A stretch of 64,000 nt of DNA, from contig CACYGX010000005.1 of NCBI GenBank assembly GCA_902774055.1, positions 124,001-188,000 on the forward strand, read 5' to 3'. A program made the position numbers and the translations under genes. The notes under the pieces were generated by a model. That model saw only the letters and a program-made list of their open reading frames with translations, was not told the origin of the DNA and made no database searches. This DNA comes from an uncultured Bacteroidales bacterium (lineage in GTDB: Bacteria; Bacteroidota; Bacteroidia; Bacteroidales; Muribaculaceae). The first letter of the stretch is position 1; each line of letters opens with the position of its first letter. Below, piece after piece: positions 59,416-64,000 of this stretch.

Positions 59416-60276
59416 TTAGCGTTGGTCTGTGCCCCACAGGAGTTTCTGGCGTAGGGTGTTGGCAAAGTTGTTGTTCTGGAGTTGTACCACGCGGGCGCAG
59501 TAAGGCGCACGGCGAATGGTCAACGTGGACCCCGTTGGGCATAATGACACCTCGCCATCAATACTCACTTCGTAATGTGTAGCGCGGGAGTGGGTGCGCA
59601 CAATAATCACGCTGTCGTCACGCACGACAAGCGGGCGCATCGTCAGCGAATGCGGAGAAATGGGCGACAGCACCAGGCAAGATGTTGTGGGCTCCAGGAT
59701 AGGCCCGCCGACGCTCATGTTATAGGCCGTAGAGCCTGTCGGTGTGCTCACGATGAGGCCGTCACCACGATAGGTGGTCAATTCGTAGCTGCGCAATCGG
59801 GTCTCCATGTCAAGCATCGATGACGTGTCGTGGCGCAGGATGGCCACCTCGTTGAGTGCCCAGGGGTGCGGAATATCGACGGCATCGCTCTCTACTTGCA
59901 GCATCGTTCGCTCCTCGATGCGGTATTGCCCCGCCAGGATGTTATCGATGATGTTGCTCTCGTCTAGCCTGCCGGTGGTGAGATAGCCCAGATGACCCAG
60001 ATTAATGCCAAGGATGGGCATACCAAGTCGCGAAACCCACATCACGGTGGTCAGGAATGTACCGTCGCCGCCCAGTGACAATGCCATGTCGGCTTTGGGC
60101 ACATCGTTGGCCTCAAATGAGGTGTAATCACCATCGACGCTATCCCCAAGAAATTGCAGATATTCACGCTCAATGGCGATCTCTAGCCCTCGCTCTTTCA
60201 AGCGTTTCAGCAGCGATGAGACCTTCGCGGTATCATCACGCTGAAAAGTGTTTCCAAATATGTCCAGTCGTTCCAT
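59416..60276 (-). CDS. nadK: NAD kinase
   Basis: A 286-residue kinase that makes NADP from NAD and ATP. The GGDGT motif lies in LSLGGDGTFLTTV (about 67-79), GINLGHLGYLT is at about 90-100, and the NAD-binding region DGLIVSTPTGSTAYNMSVGG is at about 171-190, with PHSLTMRPLVV following. Length matches bacterial NadK. A TAAATTTG box at 60289-60282 (minus strand) ends five bases before the ATG, so the transcript may start at the codon. It lies 75 bases after uvrC in the same direction. Confidence 0.94.
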   Translation of the reverse strand: MERLDIFGNTFQRDDTAKVSSLLKRLKERGLEIAIEREYLQFLGDSVDGDYTSFEANDVPKADMALSLGGDGTFLTTVMWVSRLGMPILGINLGHLGYLTTGRLDESNIIDNILAGQYRIEERTMLQVESDAVDIPHPWALNEVAILRHDTSSMLDMETRLRSYELTTYRGDGLIVSTPTGSTAYNMSVGGPILEPTTSCLVLSPISPHSLTMRPLVVRDDSVIIVRTHSRATHYEVSIDGEVSLCPTGSTLTIRRAPYCARVVQLQNNNFANTLRQKLLWGTDQR

Positions 60277-60351
60277 GGCGGCAAATTTAGTGACTTTATT
60301 TTATTGTAATGTTAAAACTCAGAAAAAACGTTGTCTAGTGATAGGGTCTTG

Positions 60352-62181
60352 TCAGTCGGTAGCAGATGTGGATGATTGGGACAAGGCTTCGATGAGCGTA
60401 CGGGCCTTGGCGGGTCCAACCACTTCGGCGAGGTCTTGCTCGCTAGCCTCACGGATGCGCTTGAGTGACTTGAAATGCTTGAGCAGCAGGGTGCGTGTCT
60501 TGGGTCCGATTCCTGGTACATCGTCTAGGGCGCTATGCACCTGTTTTTTGCTGCGTTGCTTGCGATGGAAGGTGATGGCGAAACGATGGGCCTCGTCGCG
60601 CAAGCGTTGGATAACGTGAAGCGTTTCGCTATTCTTGTCGATATAGAGTGGAATACTGTCGCCAGGGAAATAGACCTCGTTCAGGCGCTTAGCGATGCCC
60701 ACAACGGCTATTTGTCCCTGTAGGCCGATTTCGTCAAGCGCTTCGAGCGCCGAGGTCACCTGCCCCTTGCCGCCATCGACGATGAGCAATTGAGGCAGTT
60801 CCTCGTTTTCCTGAATCATTCGGCTATAGCGTCGGGTAACCACTTCGCGCATCGAGGCGAAGTCATCGGCCCCCTCCACGGTCTTGATGTTGAAATGCCG
60901 GTATTCTTTCTTGGAGGGTTTAGCATTGCGGAAAACCACGCACGATGCCACAGGATTGGCTCCGCTGATGTTGCTGTTGTCAAAACACTCGATGTGGCGC
61001 GGAATGACAGTCAGACGAAGGTCGCGCTGCATGGTGGTGAGCGTGCGGGTCGTACGTTGCTCAGGATTGAGCTTTTCCATCATGCGCAGGCGCTCGGTGC
61101 GCTTTTGGGTTGCGTTTTTGATGGCGATATCAAGCAGATGCTTCTTGTCGCCCCGTTGGGGAATGGTAAAGGTCATCCCTTCAAATTCAACATCTGGTGT
61201 GACGTTGATGATGACCTCGGTCACATGGTCGCGCTGGTAGGTCTCGGCAAACCGTTGATGCACCTCGGCAATGGCCATCGACATGATTTCGGCATCGGTT
61301 TCCTCGCGCGTCGAGAGGCGGTACTCCAGCGTCAACGATTGCACCACTGCCCCACCCCGCACGTGCATGAAGCTTACCCATGCGGCATCATCATCACGCA
61401 GCAGGCCGAACACGTCGATGTTGTGGATGCTCGGGCTCACAATGACAGAGCGACGACGCACATGCTCCAGCAGTTTGTACCGACGCTTGATGACCTCGGC
61501 TTCCTCAAAGCGCAACTCGCTGGCCAGTTGCTGCATCTGCTGCATGAGTACATCCATCAGGGTATGGGTGTCGCCGTTGAGGATTTGGCGGATTTCGTTG
61601 ATGTATTCCCCGTATTGTTCTGGTGATACCAGTCCCTGGCAGCAGCCCTGGCAGCGGTGAATGTGGTACTGCAGGCACAGGCGGTGCTTGCCTCCTTCGA
61701 TTGTTTCACGTGAAACATTTAGGCGGCAGGTGCGCAACGGGTAAATCTGTCGGATGGTGTCAATCAACACTTTGGCGACCTCGGCACGCGGATAAGGTCC
61801 ATAAAAACGGTCACCCTTGGCGCGTGCGTCTCGGGTGATATAGACCCGTGGGTACAGGCCAGCCGAGACACAAATCCAGGGGTAACTCTTGTCATCCTTG
61901 AGCAGCACATTGTAGCGTGGCTGATACTCCTTGATGAGTGCATTCTCGAGGTCGAGGGCTTCTTCCTCGGTATTGACGACGGTATATTCCAGGTCGGCGA
62001 TGTTGCGCACGAGCATGGTAGTGCGCACCGACTCGTGTTCACGGTTAAAATAGGAATTGACGCGACGTTTCAGGTTCTTGGCCTTGCCCACATATATGAT
62101 GGTGCCCTCCCGATTGCGGTAACGGTACACGCCGGGCTCGTCGGGTAGCAACGACAACTTAAGCTTGAGGTCGTCGGTCAT
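60352..62181 (-). CDS. uvrC: Excinuclease ABC subunit C
   Basis: A 609-residue repair endonuclease of the UvrABC system that makes the two cuts around a lesion. The GIY-YIG domain begins at PGVYRYRNREGTIIYVGKAK (about 16-35). A cysteine-containing region (HRLCLQYHIHRCQGCCQGLV) and the UVR motif (ELRFEEAEVIKRRYKLLEHV, about 216-235) follow. The RNase H-like endonuclease half (IPRHIECFDNSNISGANPVA, and LIVDGGKGQVTSALEAL) and the helix-hairpin-helix pair (DDVPGIGPKTRTLLLKHFKS) close it. A perfect parS site is embedded in codons for NVSRETI at about residues 155-160. It follows apt by 48 bases. Confidence 0.96.
   Translation of the reverse strand: MTDDLKLKLSLLPDEPGVYRYRNREGTIIYVGKAKNLKRRVNSYFNREHESVRTTMLVRNIADLEYTVVNTEEEALDLENALIKEYQPRYNVLLKDDKSYPWICVSAGLYPRVYITRDARAKGDRFYGPYPRAEVAKVLIDTIRQIYPLRTCRLNVSRETIEGGKHRLCLQYHIHRCQGCCQGLVSPEQYGEYINEIRQILNGDTHTLMDVLMQQMQQLASELRFEEAEVIKRRYKLLEHVRRRSVIVSPSIHNIDVFGLLRDDDAAWVSFMHVRGGAVVQSLTLEYRLSTREETDAEIMSMAIAEVHQRFAETYQRDHVTEVIINVTPDVEFEGMTFTIPQRGDKKHLLDIAIKNATQKRTERLRMMEKLNPEQRTTRTLTTMQRDLRLTVIPRHIECFDNSNISGANPVASCVVFRNAKPSKKEYRHFNIKTVEGADDFASMREVVTRRYSRMIQENEELPQLLIVDGGKGQVTSALEALDEIGLQGQIAVVGIAKRLNEVYFPGDSIPLYIDKNSETLHVIQRLRDEAHRFAITFHRKQRSKKQVHSALDDVPGIGPKTRTLLLKHFKSLKRIREASEQDLAEVVGPAKARTLIEALSQSSTSATD
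61702..61717. promoter_or_regulatory. ParB-binding parS site inside uvrC
   Basis: TGTTTCACGTGAAACA is a perfect 16-base palindrome and matches the parS consensus of chromosomal ParABS systems. It occurs within the coding region of uvrC, where the same codons spell NVSRETI. parS sites sit near the replication origin in bacteria that have ParB; ParB binds and nucleates a partition complex there. No parA or parB gene is in the window. Confidence 0.88.
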
Positions 62182-62229
62182 GGGTATCTCCTATTTTCGG
62201 CGCAATGCTGGCGCGGTTGTGTAACCTGG

Positions 62230-62763
62230 TTAGAAGGTAAACAGCGAGGTTACCTCTACCTCGGGCGGGAACACGTCGCGGCCCTTGAGAGCCTCCAGGT
62301 CGCAGATGAAATTGATATAAATCTTTTTGGGATTCATCGATTTCACGAGCTCATAGGCGGCCAGCATGGTGCCACCGGTGGCCAGCAGGTCATCGTGGAT
62401 GACCACAACATCGTCGGGTGTGATAGCGTCCTTGTGGATCTCGATGGTGTCGGTGCCATATTCCTTGGTGTACGACATCTGGATGACCTCAGCGGGCAAT
62501 TTGCCTGGCTTGCGCAGGGGGACAAAACCAGCATTCAGTTGGGTGGCGAGGATGGCGCCGCCGATAAAGCCGCGGGCCTCGATGCCCACCACGCGGGTGA
62601 TGCCTTTGTCACGGTACAGGTCAGCCATGGCCTGGGTCATGATTTGAAGTGCCTCGGGGTCCTTAAAGGCTGTGGTAAGGTCCTTAAACTGGATGCCAGG
62701 AACAGGAAAGTCGGGTATGTTGCGTACCACACTTTTTACTCTTTCTAAATCTTGCTTATTCAT
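62230..62763 (-). CDS. apt: Adenine phosphoribosyltransferase
   Basis: A 177-residue enzyme that converts adenine and PRPP to AMP. The PRPP-binding motif is VVVIHDDLLATGGTMLAAYE (about 119-138), with VVGIEARGFIGGAILATQLN (about 57-76) and the PLRKPGKLPAE loop near 82-92. Length matches the family. The gene is between mnmG and uvrC, 43 bases after mnmG, and this spacer contains a parS site. All four genes (mnmG, apt, uvrC, nadK) run leftward and could be one transcript. Confidence 0.95.
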   Translation of the reverse strand: MNKQDLERVKSVVRNIPDFPVPGIQFKDLTTAFKDPEALQIMTQAMADLYRDKGITRVVGIEARGFIGGAILATQLNAGFVPLRKPGKLPAEVIQMSYTKEYGTDTIEIHKDAITPDDVVVIHDDLLATGGTMLAAYELVKSMNPKKIYINFICDLEALKGRDVFPPEVEVTSLFTF

Positions 62764-62789
62764 TGTAAATCAGTATATTAGGTTAATTT

Positions 62790-62805
62790 TGTTTCACGTG
62801 GAACA
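62790..62805. promoter_or_regulatory. ParB-binding parS site between mnmG and apt
   Basis: TGTTTCACGTGGAACA; its reverse complement TGTTCCACGTGAAACA equals the parS core known from Bacillus subtilis. It lies in the mnmG-apt spacer, 1088 bases from the copy inside uvrC. Confidence 0.88.
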
Positions 62806-62806
62806 A

Positions 62807-64000
62807 TTATCTGCCCAATAGCACGAGCAGGATGTTGATATCGCTAGGAGACACACCGGGGATGCGTGACGCCTGCCCCACTGTCTCGGGGTCGATGGCC
62901 TGTAATTTTTGTCGGGCTTCGGTCGAGATTTGGTGTATCTGGGTATAGTCAAATTTGCCTTTCAGTGTCACGTTGTCGAGTCGCGAAACGCGTTCGGCGA
63001 TGGCACTCTCCCGCTCGATGTAGCCGCGATACTTGATGGCGATTTCAGCAGCCTCGAGGATCTCCTCGCGGCGGTCGCCTTCGAGCGCTTCGATTTGGGC
63101 TTGCAGTTCGGGCAACGCCTTGGCAAGAATTTCCATGTTGAGTTGTGGCCTCAGCAGCAGATCGTGCAGGCGTTGGCCTTGGCTCAGGGGCTGCATGCCT
63201 AGTGCCTCGAGCGTGGGGTTGATAACGGCAGCCTTGACGGTGAAGTCGCGGCAGAAGGCTGTGAGCCTGTCAATCTGCTCTCGCTTGGAGCGCATCAGTT
63301 CATAACGCTCGGGGGTGGCTAATCCCAGCTGATAGCCTCGTTCGGTCAACCGCATGTCGGCGTCATCCTGGCGCAGCAGGATGCGATGCTCGGCACGCGA
63401 GGTGAACATGCGGTAGGGCTCATCCACGCCACAGGTCACCAAGTCATCGATGAGGACACCAATATAGGCCTCATTGCGTGCCAGGGTAAAGGGCTCTCCG
63501 CCGGTCACATTCTGGTGCGCATTGATACCCGCGATGAGACCTTGACCCGCTGCCTCCTCATAGCCCGTGGTGCCGTTGACCTGGCCAGCGAGGAACAGGT
63601 TCTTCACCAATTTTGACTCGAGGGTGTGGGTGAGTTGTGTGGGGTCAAAGAAGTCATATTCGATGGCATATCCGGGACGGAATGCATGCACGTCACGCAG
63701 GGCGGGGATGTGCCGCAGTGCTTCAATCTGCACGTCCCAGGGCAACGAAGATGAGAATCCGTTGAGGTACATCTCGTGAGTCTGGGCGCCTTCTGGTTCG
63801 ATGAAGAGCTGGTGCGAGGTCTTGTCGGCAAAGGTCACAATCTTGGTCTCGATACTGGGGCAGTAACGGGGACCGATGCTTGTGATTTGGCCATTATAGA
63901 GCGGTGATTGTGGAAGTCCCTTGCGCAGCACTTCATGCACTTGCTCGTTGGTGTGAACGATCCAGCATGGACGTTGTGGCAGCCGTGATGTCGTGCCCGG
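62807..64000 (-). CDS. mnmG: tRNA uridine-5-carboxymethylaminomethyl modification enzyme MnmG (GidA), C-terminal part
   Basis: Partial gene cut by the right edge; the last 397 residues are visible and the N-terminal FAD-binding Rossmann part is outside. The seen portion contains TNEQVHEVLRKG, GPRYCPSIETKIVTFADKTS, LFLAGQVNGTTGYEEAAGQG, and the C-terminal SRAEHRILLRQDDADMRLTE, ending in DYTQIHQISTEARQKL and GRIPGVSPSDINILLVLLG-type sequence. MnmG with MnmE makes the cmnm5 modification of wobble uridine in tRNA. The frame continues open to the last base of the window. mnmG is often located near oriC, which fits the parS sites here. Confidence 0.93.
   Translation of the reverse strand, partial: PGTTSRLPQRPCWIVHTNEQVHEVLRKGLPQSPLYNGQITSIGPRYCPSIETKIVTFADKTSHQLFIEPEGAQTHEMYLNGFSSSLPWDVQIEALRHIPALRDVHAFRPGYAIEYDFFDPTQLTHTLESKLVKNLFLAGQVNGTTGYEEAAGQGLIAGINAHQNVTGGEPFTLARNEAYIGVLIDDLVTCGVDEPYRMFTSRAEHRILLRQDDADMRLTERGYQLGLATPERYELMRSKREQIDRLTAFCRDFTVKAAVINPTLEALGMQPLSQGQRLHDLLLRPQLNMEILAKALPELQAQIEALEGDRREEILEAAEIAIKYRGYIERESAIAERVSRLDNVTLKGKFDYTQIHQISTEARQKLQAIDPETVGQASRIPGVSPSDINILLVLLGR

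Overview
The window looks like a piece of a Bacteroidales chromosome, most likely from the Muribaculaceae/Prevotellaceae neighbourhood. The grounds are: a SusC/SusD pair; Bacteroidetes-type promoters (TTTG, 19-20 bases, TAnnTTTG) instead of sigma70 boxes; families largely confined to the phylum (DUF4294, DUF4923, 5-fold beta-flower, DUF2723, TGS-type nucleoside kinases); and secreted proteins ending in paired dockerin-like repeats with the core IADVSxLIDxLL. No rRNA, tRNA, prophage, transposase or CRISPR array was seen.

Layout. 0-1 kb: a BlaI repressor and a BlaR1-like M56 peptidase cut by the left edge, with a triple dyad operator. 1-3 kb: a small YqaE/Pmp3 membrane protein and tryptophanase with a clear promoter and terminator. 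3-9.5 kb: a DUF4294 protein, a repeat-rich intergenic region, a secreted dockerin protein, a TPR membrane protein with a C-terminal HTH behind an outer membrane protein gene, and a small hypothetical gene. 9.7-12.5 kb: mazG-like, deoC and a MATE transporter. 12.5-22.3 kb: three tandem secreted M6 metalloproteases and a BspA-like leucine-rich-repeat protein, all with dockerin-like tails. 22.5-27.7 kb: rdgB, leuS, glutathione peroxidase and nadA. 28.2-35.4 kb: an RNA methyltransferase, then a SusC-SusD-lipoprotein operon whose SusC carries an extra coiled coil and OmpA-like domain. 35.8-43.3 kb: lgt, obg, two nucleoside kinases, an MBL-fold protein, queG and a polysaccharide deacetylase. 43.4-51.6 kb: a large DUF2723 membrane protein, a beta-flower protein, an exported nagZ-ldcA pair and a FadL-type porin. 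51.8-59.3 kb: an LTA-synthase-like enzyme, a YhcG nuclease-fold protein, a GH3 acyl-adenylase-like protein, small secreted proteins and a glycosyltransferase. 59.4-64 kb: mnmG (cut by the right edge), apt, uvrC and nadK, all leftward.

The most notable observations are the SusC-OmpA fusion (29203-32916); two ParB-type parS sites 1.1 kb apart (inside uvrC and between mnmG and apt), which suggest an origin-proximal region; an AT-rich 480-base gap with a cluster of DnaA-box-like 9-mers between diverging genes; the tandem M6 protease family sharing a dockerin tail with two unrelated secreted proteins; and several families of intergenic palindromic repeats. All functions are read from sequence motifs and family knowledge; no search was run.
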